The notes below the pieces were generated by a model. It was not told the DNA's origin. It saw only the letters and a program-made list of their open reading frames with translations, and did not search any database. Positions 50,956 to 60,382 of a stretch of DNA of 64,000 nt are shown in pieces. This DNA is from JAWKTV01 sp041398905. GTDB lineage: Bacteria; Planctomycetota; Planctomycetia; Planctomycetales; Planctomycetaceae. Within the stretch, counting starts at the first letter, position 1. The number at the start of each line of letters is the position of its first letter. Made by a program: the position numbers and the translations under genes. The stretch spans positions 124,001 through 188,000 of the forward strand of contig JAWKTV010000008.1 of assembly GCA_041398905.1 (NCBI GenBank), given 5' to 3'.

Positions 50956-52437
50956 ATGTCACAGCGTGTTTATCTGGCCATCGATCTGGGAGCGGAAAGC
51001 GGACGAGTGATCGCCGGTCTTCTCAATGGCGAACGCGTGGAACTGGACGAACTGCACCGTTTTCCCAACGGCCCCGTGAGCGTGGCCGGTACCCGGCGAT
51101 GGGATGTGCTCCGCCTCTGGAGCGACATTCAGGACGGCCTCGCCATCGCCGCGAAAAAGTATGGCGACGCCATCGTCTCCGTCGGTGTCGACACCTGGGG
51201 GGTCGACTACGTGCTGCTCTCGAAGCGGAGCGAGATCCTCGGCCAACCGTACAACTACCGCGACGAGCGAACCCGCGGTGTGATGGAACAGGCCTTCACC
51301 AAGGTGCCGCGGCGAGACATCTTCGCGCAAACCGGCCTGCAGTTCATGGAGATCAACACGCTGTATCAGTTGATCGCGATGCAGTTGCAGGATCCGGAAC
51401 TGCTCAACATGGCGGATCGCTTTCTGATGATGCCCGACTTTTTCCACTGGCTGCTGTGCGGCAGCCGCGTGGTGGAGTTCACCAACGCCACCACCACCCA
51501 GTTCTACCATCCCAAGAACCGCACATGGTCGACCGACATGCTGCGCAGGTTCGACATCCCCGTCGGGATGCTTCCCGAGGTCGTTCCGCCGGGCACCAAA
51601 CTCGGCCGACTCCGCGAGGAAGTCGCGGCCCGCACCGGACTGCCGCGAGTCGAAGTCGTCGCACCGGCGACGCACGACACCGGTGCCGCCGTCGCCGCAG
51701 TGCCGACGGAAAACACGGGCCGCGCGAACTGGGCCTACATCAGCAGCGGCACCTGGTCGCTCATCGGGGTCGAAGTCAACGATGCGATTCTCACCGACGC
51801 GGCACTCGCCCTGAACGTCACCAACGAAGGCGGGGTCGATGGGACCTATCGCCTGCTGAAGAACGTGATGGGCCTCTGGCTGGTGCAGCAGGCACGGGCC
51901 TCCTTCGAGCGCGCCGGAAGAACTTACGACTATGCCCGCCTCGCGCAAGTCGCCACTGAGGCGGAACCGTTCCGCTCGCTGGTCGATCCCAACGATGACC
52001 GGTTCCTCAGCCCCGACGACATGGCGGCTGCGATCCAGCAGTTCTGCCGCGAGACCCGACAGCCCGTACCTGAGACCGATGGGCAGATCGTGCGATGCGC
52101 ACTCGAAAGCCTCGCGCTCAAGTACCGCGAAGTTCTGTCCGGCATCGAGTCCTTGACCGGCGAGAAGGTCGAGGTGATCCACGTGGTTGGCGGTGGATCG
52201 AAGAATGAACTGCTCAACTGCTTCACCGCGAACGCCACCGGCCGGCCGGTGATCGCCGGGCCGACCGAAGCGACCGCGCTGGGCAACGTGCTGCTGCAAG
52301 CCCGCGCGGCGGGCAGCATCTCCTCACTCTCCGAGTTGCGGCGGATCGTCAAGCAGTCCTCCGAGATCACGACCTATGAGCCTGAAGCCACCGACGCGTG
52401 GCGGGCCGCCAGCGAACGGTTCCGATCGATTCAGTAG
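50956..52437 (+). CDS. rhaB: Rhamnulokinase
   Basis: RhaB phosphorylates L-rhamnulose in rhamnose breakdown. The FGGY-kinase N-terminus [20 protein letters not shown] has the DLGAxSGR phosphate loop of rhamnulokinases. Others are [48 protein letters not shown] and [20 protein letters not shown]. 493 residues, no break. The gene is divergent from the dehydratase with a 240-base gap. rhaA and rhaD are not nearby; rhamnose is common in algal polysaccharides, consistent with the pectate lyase 1.1 kb downstream. Confidence 0.95.
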   Translation: MSQRVYLAIDLGAESGRVIAGLLNGERVELDELHRFPNGPVSVAGTRRWDVLRLWSDIQDGLAIAAKKYGDAIVSVGVDTWGVDYVLLSKRSEILGQPYNYRDERTRGVMEQAFTKVPRRDIFAQTGLQFMEINTLYQLIAMQLQDPELLNMADRFLMMPDFFHWLLCGSRVVEFTNATTTQFYHPKNRTWSTDMLRRFDIPVGMLPEVVPPGTKLGRLREEVAARTGLPRVEVVAPATHDTGAAVAAVPTENTGRANWAYISSGTWSLIGVEVNDAILTDAALALNVTNEGGVDGTYRLLKNVMGLWLVQQARASFERAGRTYDYARLAQVATEAEPFRSLVDPNDDRFLSPDDMAAAIQQFCRETRQPVPETDGQIVRCALESLALKYREVLSGIESLTGEKVEVIHVVGGGSKNELLNCFTANATGRPVIAGPTEATALGNVLLQARAAGSISSLSELRRIVKQSSEITTYEPEATDAWRAASERFRSIQ

Positions 52438-52533
52438 ATCGACGCGGCGGTTCAGCCCGTTGAGCCGTCTCCGTCGCGACCAATGCAGGGGTCCGCGCGA
52501 CAATGGGAACACCGCGAGTTAAACGATCAGTCA

Positions 52534-52576
52534 CAAAAAAACATCCCGGCCGGGCGTAAACGCCAGGCCGGGATGT
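52534..52576 (-). terminator. Rho-independent terminator of the superoxide dismutase gene
   Basis: An 11-bp perfect stem (ACATCCCGGCC at 52541-52551 and GGCCGGGATGT at 52566-52576). On the minus strand a run of seven or more T follows, 54 bases past the stop of the gene. It may also end rhaB transcription from the other side. Confidence 0.88.
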
Positions 52577-52629
52577 CATGAGCAGCGTCCGAGACGACAG
52601 CCCGTCATCTTGCGGGCATGTGCGACAAC

Positions 52630-53238
52630 CTACTTCGCCGCAGCGAATCGGCGGGCGACCTCGCTCCAGTTCACCACGTTCCAGAAGGCGGAGATGTAGT
52701 CCGGGCGGCGATTCTGGTAGTTGAGGTAGTATGCGTGCTCCCAGACATCGAGTCCGAGAATCGGCGTGTGACCTTCGGAGAGCGGCGTGTCCTGATTCGC
52801 CGTGCTCTCGACATGCAGCTTGCCCCCGTGCACGCAGAGCCAGGCCCAGCCGCTGCCGAATCGCGTGGCGGCGGCGTTGGCGAACTCGGTCTTGAAGTTG
52901 TCGAAACTGCCGAAGATGCTGCTGATCGCGTCGCCCAGCTCACCCGTCGGAGCACCGCCGGCGTTCGGGCCGATGACCGTCCAGAACAGCGAGTGATTCG
53001 CGTGTCCGCCCCCATTGTTGCGAACGGCGGTGCGGATCGATTCCGGCACGCTGGCCAACCCTCGCATCAGGTCTTCGATCGACTTTGCGGCGAGTTCCGG
53101 GTGTCCTTCAAGTGCCTTGTTGACGTTGTTGATGTACGCCTGATGGTGCTTGCCGTGGTGGATCTCCATCGTGCGTGCATCAATATGCGGCTCCAGTGCC
53201 GTGGGAGCATAGGGCAGCGCGGGAAGTTCATAAGCCAT
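52630..53238 (-). CDS. sodA: Superoxide dismutase, Mn-type
   Basis: Removes superoxide in the cytosol. Metal ligands are in [14 protein letters not shown] (His26-type), [11 protein letters not shown] (His), and [26 protein letters not shown] Asp and His (DVWEHAYY). The stretch [10 protein letters not shown] has Gln in the place typical of Mn enzymes (Fe enzymes normally have a Gln from the N-terminal half), so Mn is expected; cambialistic use cannot be excluded. The ATG at 53238 with GGAG at -12 is the start, giving 202 residues. No signal peptide. Confidence 0.94.
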   Translation of the reverse strand: MAYELPALPYAPTALEPHIDARTMEIHHGKHHQAYINNVNKALEGHPELAAKSIEDLMRGLASVPESIRTAVRNNGGGHANHSLFWTVIGPNAGGAPTGELGDAISSIFGSFDNFKTEFANAAATRFGSGWAWLCVHGGKLHVESTANQDTPLSEGHTPILGLDVWEHAYYLNYQNRRPDYISAFWNVVNWSEVARRFAAAK

Positions 53239-53514
53239 GTGTTCACTCCGTTGTGGGAGAATCAAGTTTCACGAAAAGCCGGCTCAAGGCCGGACCAATT
53301 TCATTCTAGACGCTGACCACTCACTCACAACCGACATGACTGGAATTGTGCTTTGCGCGCAGGTAATTCGCGGCCGGGGCGACCGACCTGTCTTGGACCC
53401 GCCGTCCCATGCCACTCGTTCGCTTGCGGTCGCCTCACGCCGCGGGGACGATGCTGCGAGACGCACAGGACGAGAACTGCCCCTATGACTCCGTGAAATC
53501 GTTGGAGCGATCGA

Positions 53515-54987
53515 ATGGCGACTCCCTGCATCAAACTCCACCTCGCAGCCGCGATTCTGTTCGCGCTCACACTTCCAGCGACAATGCGCGAGGTCGCCGC
53601 AGCCGAACCGGCGGTCTCTCGCGATGAAGCCCTTAGTGCGATGCGCAGGGCCGGGGACTATTACCGCAAGGTGGTCGCGACCCACGGCGGGTATGTCTAC
53701 TTCTATTCACTCGATCTGGAGCGACGGCTCGGTGAAGGGGTTGCATCCAAAGATCAGATCTGGGTGCAGCCGCCCGGCACGCCAACGGTCGGTCTCGCGT
53801 TCGTCGAAGCCTGGCGTGCCACGGGCGACTCGCGGTATCTGCAGGCCGCGCAGGCGGCGGCCGAGGCACTCGCTTACGGGCAGGTCTCCACCGGCGGGTG
53901 GACCAATTCGATCGACTTCGATCCCCGCGGCAGCCGAGTCACCGAATACCGCAACGGACAAGGCCGGGGCCGGAGAACATCATCTCTCGATGATGGACAG
54001 ACACCGTCCGCGTTGCGGCTGCTGATTCAGGTCGACAAGGAACTGAAGTTCCGCAACCCCATCGTGCACGACGCCGCCCTGTTCGGCCTCGATGCTTTAC
54101 TGCGGGCGCAGTATCCGAACGGCGCATTCCCGCAAGTTTGGGACGACACCGAGATGCCTGATCCGCCGGCGAAGCCGGCCGCCTTTCCCCGCTACGACTG
54201 GCGGACTGAAGGCCGCATCAAAGAGTACTGGGACATGTACACACTGAACGACAACGTGGCGGGCTATGTCGTCCAGACCTTGCGGGATGCCTACGACGTG
54301 TACGGCGACGAGCGATATCTTGCGGCCATTCGCCACCTCGGCGATTTCCTGATCGCCGCTCAACTGCCCGCCCCACAGCGGGGCTGGGCGCAGCAGTACA
54401 GCTACGACATGGTTCCGATCTGGGCGCGGAAGTTCGAGCCGCCCGGCGTCTCCGGCGACGAAACGCAAGAGGTCGTCGAAACGCTGCTCGCCATCCATTC
54501 AATCACCGGCGAGACAAAGTACCTCGAACCGATCCCCGCCGCCCTCGACTACCTCAAGCAGTCGCTGTTGCCCGACGGCCGGCTCGCCCGCTACTACGAA
54601 CTCGAAACCAACCGGCCGCTCTACATGGAACGGCAGGGAGATGTCTACTCGCTCACCTACGACGATTCCAACTTGCCGTCGCATTACGGCTGGAAGGCCA
54701 ACAGCCGGATTGAACATCTGACGGCCATGCACGCCGCGGCGCGGCAGCAGCCAGCGAGTAACGAGAACTCCACCGCCAATTCCGCGGCCGACAACGTCGC
54801 CCCTGCGGCGAACGAGGTCCGCAAGCTGCTGGAGACGCTGGACGCACAGGGACGGTGGGTTTCGACCTATGCCGGCGAGACTCTCGTCGGCCAGGCGAAG
54901 TTCGAGCCGGGCGAGCAGTACCTCAGCAGCGAAGTCTTCAGTGACAATTTGACGACGTTGGCGAGGTACCTGACTTCGCTGGAGTGA
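53515..54987 (+). CDS. Secreted pectate lyase, family PL10
   Basis: An exported alpha-barrel enzyme that cleaves polygalacturonate by beta-elimination. A signal peptide (LAAAILFALTLPATMREVAA) precedes the fold. Conserved pieces are RRAGDYYRKVVATHGGYVY, VSTGGWTNSIDFDP, SLDDGQTPSALRLL with the likely Ca-binding and catalytic Asp/Arg region (DDGQT), QYPNGAFPQVWDD, TLNDNVAGYVVQTL and NSRIEHLTAMHAA. 490 residues, no break. GGAG lies nine bases before the ATG. A low-complexity Asn/Ala linker is near residue 420. Confidence 0.88.
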   Translation: MATPCIKLHLAAAILFALTLPATMREVAAAEPAVSRDEALSAMRRAGDYYRKVVATHGGYVYFYSLDLERRLGEGVASKDQIWVQPPGTPTVGLAFVEAWRATGDSRYLQAAQAAAEALAYGQVSTGGWTNSIDFDPRGSRVTEYRNGQGRGRRTSSLDDGQTPSALRLLIQVDKELKFRNPIVHDAALFGLDALLRAQYPNGAFPQVWDDTEMPDPPAKPAAFPRYDWRTEGRIKEYWDMYTLNDNVAGYVVQTLRDAYDVYGDERYLAAIRHLGDFLIAAQLPAPQRGWAQQYSYDMVPIWARKFEPPGVSGDETQEVVETLLAIHSITGETKYLEPIPAALDYLKQSLLPDGRLARYYELETNRPLYMERQGDVYSLTYDDSNLPSHYGWKANSRIEHLTAMHAAARQQPASNENSTANSAADNVAPAANEVRKLLETLDAQGRWVSTYAGETLVGQAKFEPGEQYLSSEVFSDNLTTLARYLTSLE

Positions 54988-55009
54988 CGCACCAATCGTT
55001 GGAGCTTCA

Positions 55010-55407
55010 CGGGCTGCCCACCGCTGATCGTCGCACGCCGGCAGTGCGGGTGTTTGTCGACTCGCACTTGGCCGCAATCGCCGCGGACGTCCCATCCTCG
55101 GCGACAGTGAACATCGATGAGACCGGTTGACGCGAGGATGGCCGCCGCGGCTGGCTATGGACGGTCGTCGGACCGCAGGCGATGCTGTCTGCCGTGCGGC
55201 GGAACCGCGCCCGCAGCGTGCTGACGAACTTACTCGGCGACCAGTTCGAGGGCATCGTCACCAACCGGTAGCCGCTCGCTGGCGGTGAGGTTGTCGGTCG
55301 TGGAAGCCTGCCGTCGTATCGGCCGCCCCGCACTGAGCGAACTCTGTGCCGCCATCCACGCCTACTTCGCCCACCAGCCCGCTCCCACACTTCTCAGAAA
55401 CACCTGA
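55010..55407 (+). pseudogene. IS66-type transposase remnant
   Basis: A broken copy of the catalytic part of an IS66 transposase. VNIDETG is followed by TGA (where DETGW is expected), then REDGRRGWLWTVVGPQAM and RARSVLTNLLGDQFEGIV and a stop. A further piece in another frame reads VVEACRRIGRPALSELCAAI, then HAYFAHQPAPTLLRNT and a stop at 55407, which fits the C-terminus of the family. Central residues are missing between the pieces. No terminal inverted repeats or IS66 TnpB or TnpC partners are visible. The element is dead. Confidence 0.72.
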
Positions 55408-55496
55408 GCGGGCAGTGAAAGTTGAGTAGCGGGGAATATGAAATCCTCAATGCCCCGAGCGAGTCGGGAGCACGCGTGATGCGGCTTCGACCGACT

Positions 55497-57053
55497 TTAT
55501 CTGCCTAGCGAGATGACGGTCTTGAGCAGCCACTTCGTGAAGGGCGTCAATCGCGTCCTGTTGAACTGATCGCCGAGTTTGCGGATCGCTTCGGCCTGCG
55601 TGGGATAGGGATGAATCGTCGAGCCGATCGCCTTGAGGCCGACTCCGTTCTTCATCGCCACCGTGATCTCGGAGATGAGGTCGCCGGCGTGCGCCGCGAC
55701 GACCGTGGCGCCGACGATCTGGTCGGTCCCCTGCCGGACATGCAGTTTGACGAATCCCTCGTCCTCGCCGTCCATGTAAGCCCGGTCGACGCCGGTCAGT
55801 TCCTGGGTGAAGGTGTTGATCTTGACGCCGCGCTTCGCGGCGTCTTCGGGAAGCAGGCCGACATGCGCGACCTCCGGCGAGGTGTAGGTGCACCAGGGGA
55901 TCAACAGGCTGCTGGCCCGCACGCGACCGAAGAACAGCGCATTCTGAATGACGATGCGGGCGAGGAAGTCCGCCGAGTGGGTGAACTTGTAGGGAAAGCA
56001 GATGTCGCCCGCGGCGAAGATCTTCGGGTTGGATGTTCGCAGTCGATCATCGACGTCGACGCCGGCGCGATCATATGTGACGCCCGCCTCCTCCAGATTC
56101 AGTCCTTCAATGTTCGGTGCGCGACCGACGGCGACGAGGACCGCGTCGAAGTCCTGTTCGATTTCGGTGCCGCCGATCGTGAACGCGATGCGCTTGGTGT
56201 CCGCGTTCTCGCTGATCTGTTTGATCTGGCTGTCGAACATCAAATGCACGCCGTCACTCCGGAGCGACTCCATCACGCGCAGCGAAGCATCGGTGTCGTC
56301 GCGCGGGAGGAGTCGACCGCCCACCTCGAACAGGGTGACATCGGCACCAAACCGCGCGAACGACTGGGCCATCTCGCAGCCAATCGGACCGCCGCCAATG
56401 ACCGCCAGCCGGCGCGGCAACTCTGTCAGCGAGAACAGGTTCTCGTTAGTCAAATAGCGGACGTCCGCCAGGCCGGGAATCGGAGGAGCGGCGGCGCGGG
56501 CGCCGGTGCAGATGACCGCTTTCTTGAACCGCAGCAGCGTATCCCCGACTCGCACGGCGCGGCCTTGGTCGGCGAACGATCCGTCACCGAAGTACACATC
56601 CACTCCCAGCCCCTGGAAGCGATGCGCGGAGTCGTGATGACTGATCTTCGATCGCATCCGCCGCATCCGCTCCATCACGGCCGCGAAATCGACGTGGACG
56701 CCGTCGGGAACCCGGACGCCATAGTCGCCGGCACGCTTCACCGCGGCCGCGGCACGAGCCGCGCTGATGAGCGCCTTCGACGGTACGCAGCCGACGTTCA
56801 GGCAGTCGCCTCCCATCAGGTGCTTCTCAATGAGCGCGACCTTGGCCCCCACGCCGGCCGCGCCGGCCGCCGTCACGAGGCCCGCCGTGCCGGCCCCGAT
56901 GACCACCAGATCGTACTTGCCGGTCGGCTGCGGATTGCCCCACTCGGGCGGATGCACCTGTTGGACCAGTTCGCGATTGAACGGATCGTCGGGAAGCATG
57001 AGCGGAGTCGCGGCGGCTCTGTTGGCGGACTTGTCAATAACCCGTGAAGACAT
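55497..57053 (-). CDS. MerA/dihydrolipoamide dehydrogenase-like FAD oxidoreductase
   Basis: A class I pyridine nucleotide-disulfide oxidoreductase of 518 residues. FAD motif LVVIGAGTAGLVTAAGAAG, redox site GGDCLNVGCVPSKALI, NADPH site LAVIGGGPIGCEMAQSFA, and the C-terminal domain ATVVAAHAGDLISEITVAM with HPYPTQAEAIRK. It lacks the C-terminal Cys pair that hands Hg(II) to the active site in mercuric reductase, so mercury reduction is unlikely. The ATG at 57053 has GGAG nine bases upstream; 57083 is the other choice. The TVP38 gene directly upstream is a common partner of such proteins. Confidence 0.85.
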   Translation of the reverse strand: MSSRVIDKSANRAAATPLMLPDDPFNRELVQQVHPPEWGNPQPTGKYDLVVIGAGTAGLVTAAGAAGVGAKVALIEKHLMGGDCLNVGCVPSKALISAARAAAAVKRAGDYGVRVPDGVHVDFAAVMERMRRMRSKISHHDSAHRFQGLGVDVYFGDGSFADQGRAVRVGDTLLRFKKAVICTGARAAAPPIPGLADVRYLTNENLFSLTELPRRLAVIGGGPIGCEMAQSFARFGADVTLFEVGGRLLPRDDTDASLRVMESLRSDGVHLMFDSQIKQISENADTKRIAFTIGGTEIEQDFDAVLVAVGRAPNIEGLNLEEAGVTYDRAGVDVDDRLRTSNPKIFAAGDICFPYKFTHSADFLARIVIQNALFFGRVRASSLLIPWCTYTSPEVAHVGLLPEDAAKRGVKINTFTQELTGVDRAYMDGEDEGFVKLHVRQGTDQIVGATVVAAHAGDLISEITVAMKNGVGLKAIGSTIHPYPTQAEAIRKLGDQFNRTRLTPFTKWLLKTVISLGR

Positions 57054-57113
57054 GGATGCGGGCTCCAGTGGATGGTGCGGCATGGACTGGTCGACGGCTG
57101 ATTCCGGCCGGAA

Positions 57114-57914
57114 TCAAGCGGCATCGGTCCGCGTGCTTTGCGACGGCGGCTGGGAGTCAGTCCCGCTCGCGACAGACTCGACCGCGACCGACCGGAAGCG
57201 GTTGAACACCTTCTTGACGAGGATCGGAAACAGTCCCAGCATCACGAACGAGAGCAGCAGTTCGGTCGTCAGGATGCCCGCGACGCCATGTTCGGCCATC
57301 CCCCGCAGGCCTCCTTTGAAGTTGGACCCGGCGTACACATAGACCGCCGTTCCGGGCAGCATGCCGATCTGACTGACCCACCAGTAGGTCGTGAGCCGCA
57401 ACGGGGTCAGCCCCATGACGACGTTGATGACAAAGAACGGCACAGCGGGAATCAGCCGCAGCGTGAACAGGTAAAACGCCCCCTCGCGCTCCAGTGCTTG
57501 ATTGAATGCTTCGAGCCGACTCCCGAATCTTCGCTGGATTGCATTCCTTAGCAGGTACCGACTGAGCAGGAAGGCGAGAGTCGCCCCGAGCGTCGAGGCA
57601 AAACTGACGACCAGAATCCCCCGCCACAGGCCAAACAGCCAGCCCATCACCAGCGTCATCGCGGTGGCTCCAGGCAGCGACAGCCCGGCGACCAGCACGT
57701 AGATGGAGAACGCAGCGACATAGATCAGCACCGGATGTTCGGACTGATAGGCTCGGAATTCCCCCTCGCGAGCCGCGAGCTGGCTCAGCGAAAGCTGGTC
57801 ACCGAATTGAGCGAATGCGGCGTACCCGACGATTCCGACCAGACCAACGACGAGCAGACGCCGCCACAAGGCCGATCGAGAAGTCGGAACCGCTGGTGTG
57901 TTTGAGTTCGTCAT
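57114..57914 (-). CDS. TVP38/TMEM64-family (SNARE-associated) membrane protein
   Basis: A 266-residue inner-membrane protein with about six helices. The family signature is in ATAMTLVMGWLFGLWRGILVV (glycine-rich loop), SRYLLRNAIQRRFGSRLEA, LFTLRLIPAVPFFVINVVMG and SQIGMLPGTAVYVYAGSN. The start at 57914 gives MTNSNTPAVPTSRSALWRRL; a longer frame to 58040 looks unnatural. It lies 61 bases upstream of the MerA-like gene. The family is linked to lipid scrambling or polyprenyl phosphate handling; the substrate here is unknown. Confidence 0.85.
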   Translation of the reverse strand: MTNSNTPAVPTSRSALWRRLLVVGLVGIVGYAAFAQFGDQLSLSQLAAREGEFRAYQSEHPVLIYVAAFSIYVLVAGLSLPGATAMTLVMGWLFGLWRGILVVSFASTLGATLAFLLSRYLLRNAIQRRFGSRLEAFNQALEREGAFYLFTLRLIPAVPFFVINVVMGLTPLRLTTYWWVSQIGMLPGTAVYVYAGSNFKGGLRGMAEHGVAGILTTELLLSFVMLGLFPILVKKVFNRFRSVAVESVASGTDSQPPSQSTRTDAA

Positions 57915-58191
57915 GTTTGCGAACGGTCTGGCTGAAGTGAACGGACTGGCGAACAGCCGCGCGGACGGCAGCGGACGGATCGACCCGGCATGGTAGCGGG
58001 CGCGATCGGAGGTCCAACTCTGCCGGCCCCGCGAGACCATCGTGCGGCAGCATACTGGGAGTGGTGCGCCGCAGCGGCGGCTTCGGAGTCGAGGACCTGG
58101 ACAACCCCGAATCTTGCGGGGAGTATCGACTGTTCAAGTGCGATGCTCCCCAGTGAACTTACCGCGCGTTGCTGGCGGCGCGAGTACCCGG

Positions 58192-58484
58192 CTACACGGC
58201 ATGCTGCTGCACGGCATGCTGCTGGACGTGCGCCGGCAGGTACGCCGCCAGAGTCTGGAACCGCTCCTGTTGGCCGGCTCCAAAGTCCGACCTAATCCAG
58301 TCCAGGATCGAACTGACGTGTGATCGACCTGATCCATGGACACCGCCTGACCGGGCGGCCAGGCGCGGCCCAGCGGATCTTTGGCCGAGGCCTCACAACT
58401 CACCACCAGGAGCGCAACGCTGGCGACGACAATCAACGCGCAACCCGCCAGCGAGAGCTTCCGCCACGAACGATTCGTCTTCAT
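58192..58484 (-). CDS. Small lipoprotein, DUF547-like start (frameshifted)
   Basis: The start MKTNRSWRKLSLAGCALIVV at 58484 leads into a lipobox LVVSC, so the mature protein starts near residue 32. It goes on LGRAWPPGQAVSMDQVDHTS, then shifts frame near 58300 to IRSDFGAGQQERFQTLAAYLPA and ends QQHAVQQHAV with TAG at 58192. The VSMDQVDHTS stretch resembles the start of planctomycete DUF547 proteins, but the rest is far too short. The end is coded by a 15-base direct repeat. GAGGTGACTAGG is upstream of the start. Confidence 0.5.
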
Positions 58485-58669
58485 CCTAGTCACCTCATTC
58501 AGTATTGGTGACCCGCTCATCCGCAAGAGTTCGTGATTGACATCGGTGGTCCCGGCCCTCGCCTGGCCAGTCTGATGAAGCCAACAAGCCCTCGTGATAG
58601 CAGCTTGAAAACGGTAAACCGCGCTCAGGCGGCTGTGTTCATCGCGGCCCGTTCGTGAACTCGCGCACT

Positions 58670-59117
58670 TCATGCTCTGAGTATCGGGAAGTCTGTCGGT
58701 GGCGTCTGTGATGGCTCACACACATCCCGACAACGGCCAAGAAAACTCTCGATGACCAACCACGTCATCCAGGGGACGTGTTCAAACCACACGACAAAAA
58801 AATGGAAGAAAGACTCCCCTACGCAGGGGAGTCTCCAGACCTGCAAACCATCGAAATGACCGCGGAACCAGAACCGCAGGTCGGACAGGCCCAGCAACCC
58901 CGATACCGCATGCCATGCGGCGCGCCGACTGCACGGAACGAATGGCAAGCCCCAGGTCCAGTACCACGGATTGAGGGTCGGCCGCAGCGCCCGGAATCAG
59001 GCGATCGTGATGGACACCAGTCGCAGCCACGCGGTCGCGGCAGACTCCCGCGAACCGGTCCAGGCCCAGTACATCGCGAGCAACAGAGACAACAGCGAGA
59101 GTATCCCGCGCACCAGC
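58670..59117 (-). CDS. C-terminal fragment of a multi-pass membrane protein, possibly GT87-like
   Basis: Minus-strand pieces read LLVRGILSLLSLLLAMYWAW, ESAATAWLRLVSITIA (about 59118-58985), then LRPTLNPWYWTWGLPFVPC, AVSGLLGLSDLRFWFRGHFD and FFVVWFEHVPWMTWLVIESF, ending at 58670. NPWYWTWGLPF is like the C-terminal part of membrane mannosyltransferase-type proteins. The front of the protein is missing: upstream DNA is the phosphate permease start. A break lies near 58985. Confidence 0.35.
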
Positions 59118-59304
59118 AAAGGGCCGGACAGGCCGACAGCACGGAACCGAGCAGAGTCGTGATCGTTTCCTACGCGAGTACCCGCCCATAGGTCGTCGTC
59201 CTGCTGCCGTAGAGCGTCGCCACCCCCTTGGAATTGTCGTTCGCTCCGTTGGCATGTGCCAGCGAAGCGGTGGCCAGCAGAGTGAGCAGTGCCGTGACGG
59301 TCAT
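59118..59304 (-). pseudogene. Inorganic phosphate permease PiT, truncated N-terminal part
   Basis: MTVTALLTLLATASLAHANG, then ANDNSKGVATLYGSRTTTYG is the signature of PiT transporters (GANDVANA-type). After GRVLA there is a TAG where Trp is expected, then ETITTLLGSVLSA, and the similarity stops near 59118. The ATG at 59304 overlaps the TGA of arsS (ATGA), so the two were an operon. The rest of the transporter (about 400 residues) is absent. Either a deletion has joined it to the fragment downstream, or the assembly is wrong here. Confidence 0.7.
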
Positions 59305-60368
59305 CGCGCGGCTTCCGACGACTCGATGATCGATCCCTGGCAACTCGATCCTGCGCCAGCCGTGCAGCCGTAACAGTGGCGACCGGTCAGGATGTCGCGG
59401 CCATCGAAATCGCGACTCCGAAACCCGCGAATGTGACGGGACAGTGTCTGTTCCACTGGTAGCTCCAGCATCTGATTGAAGTCGCAGTCGTACAGCCGTC
59501 CCTGCCAGTCGACCGAAAGCACCGAACGACACATCAGGCCATCGACGGCCGCAGGATTGAACGCGCCGGCCAGAATCCTCAGATAGTCCTCATAGCGGCC
59601 GGTTTGCAGCAACTCCTCCAGGAACCGGCTAATCGGCATGTTGGTGATCGTATACAGCCGGTTGAACTCAATCCCGAACCGATCGCGGAGCTGTTGCTTG
59701 TATGACGCTTCGAGTCGTCCCTGGTCCGGCGGCAGCGACGGACCGACGGGGTTGTAGACGAGGTTGAGCGCCAGACCGGAATCGGACTGGGCGTAACCGA
59801 CTTGATTCAGCCGACGCAATCCGGCGATCGACCGCTCAAACACTCCGTCGCCCCGCTGCCGGTCACAATTCTCCTCCAGGTAACAGGGAAGCGACGCGAT
59901 CACCTCGACCTGCTGCTCGGCGAGGAATTCCGGCAGATCCTGAAAGCCATTGGCCGTCAGGATCGTGAGGTTGCAACGATCGATGACGTGCTTGCCCCGG
60001 TACCGCAGCTCCGCTACGAACCAACGAAAGTTCGGATTCATCTCGGGAGCGCCGCCCGTCAGATCGACGGTCTCGATCTCGGAGCGATCGAGCGCGTCGA
60101 GGCAGTCCTGCATCGTCTCGCGGGTCATGATTTCGCGGCGGTCGGGGCCGGCGTCGACATGGCAATGCGTGCAAGTCTGATTGCAGAGCTTGCCGACATT
60201 GATCTGCAGCGTCCGAACGCGCTCCGCAATCAGCGGGAACCGCCCGTGCGCCGCAAGGGCGTCATCAAACTCAGAAACGCCGTCGGCAGCGGGGGCGGCC
60301 AGAATCTCGAGCTGCACCAAAGGCGCCGCCAACGGACTGCCACGACGAAACAGGGTTTGCTGTGCCAT
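59301..60368 (-). CDS. arsS: Arsenosugar biosynthesis radical SAM protein ArsS
   Basis: ArsS adds the 5-deoxyadenosyl group to dimethylated arsenic in arsenosugar formation. The N-terminal radical SAM domain has the [4Fe-4S] site CNQTCTHCH (CX3CX2C) near residue 60, and the conserved LTGGAPEMNPNFRWF. The C-terminal DUF3641 domain has NLVYNPVGPSLPPDQGRLE, LYTITNMPISRFLE, MCRSVLSVDWQGRLYDCDF and HCYGCTAGAGSSCQG with its Cys cluster. 355 residues, no break. The arsenic methyltransferase ArsM is not in this window. Confidence 0.93.
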   Translation of the reverse strand: MAQQTLFRRGSPLAAPLVQLEILAAPAADGVSEFDDALAAHGRFPLIAERVRTLQINVGKLCNQTCTHCHVDAGPDRREIMTRETMQDCLDALDRSEIETVDLTGGAPEMNPNFRWFVAELRYRGKHVIDRCNLTILTANGFQDLPEFLAEQQVEVIASLPCYLEENCDRQRGDGVFERSIAGLRRLNQVGYAQSDSGLALNLVYNPVGPSLPPDQGRLEASYKQQLRDRFGIEFNRLYTITNMPISRFLEELLQTGRYEDYLRILAGAFNPAAVDGLMCRSVLSVDWQGRLYDCDFNQMLELPVEQTLSRHIRGFRSRDFDGRDILTGRHCYGCTAGAGSSCQGSIIESSEAAR

Positions 60369-60382
60369 ATCAAGTCCGCGAG

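Noticed and set aside
55611..57047. A 478-codon open frame on the plus strand
   Set aside because: It mirrors the MerA-like gene on the other strand and has no natural composition.
55497..57053. Calling the FAD oxidoreductase mercuric reductase (merA)
   Set aside because: The C-terminal Cys pair and the N-terminal HMA domain are both absent.
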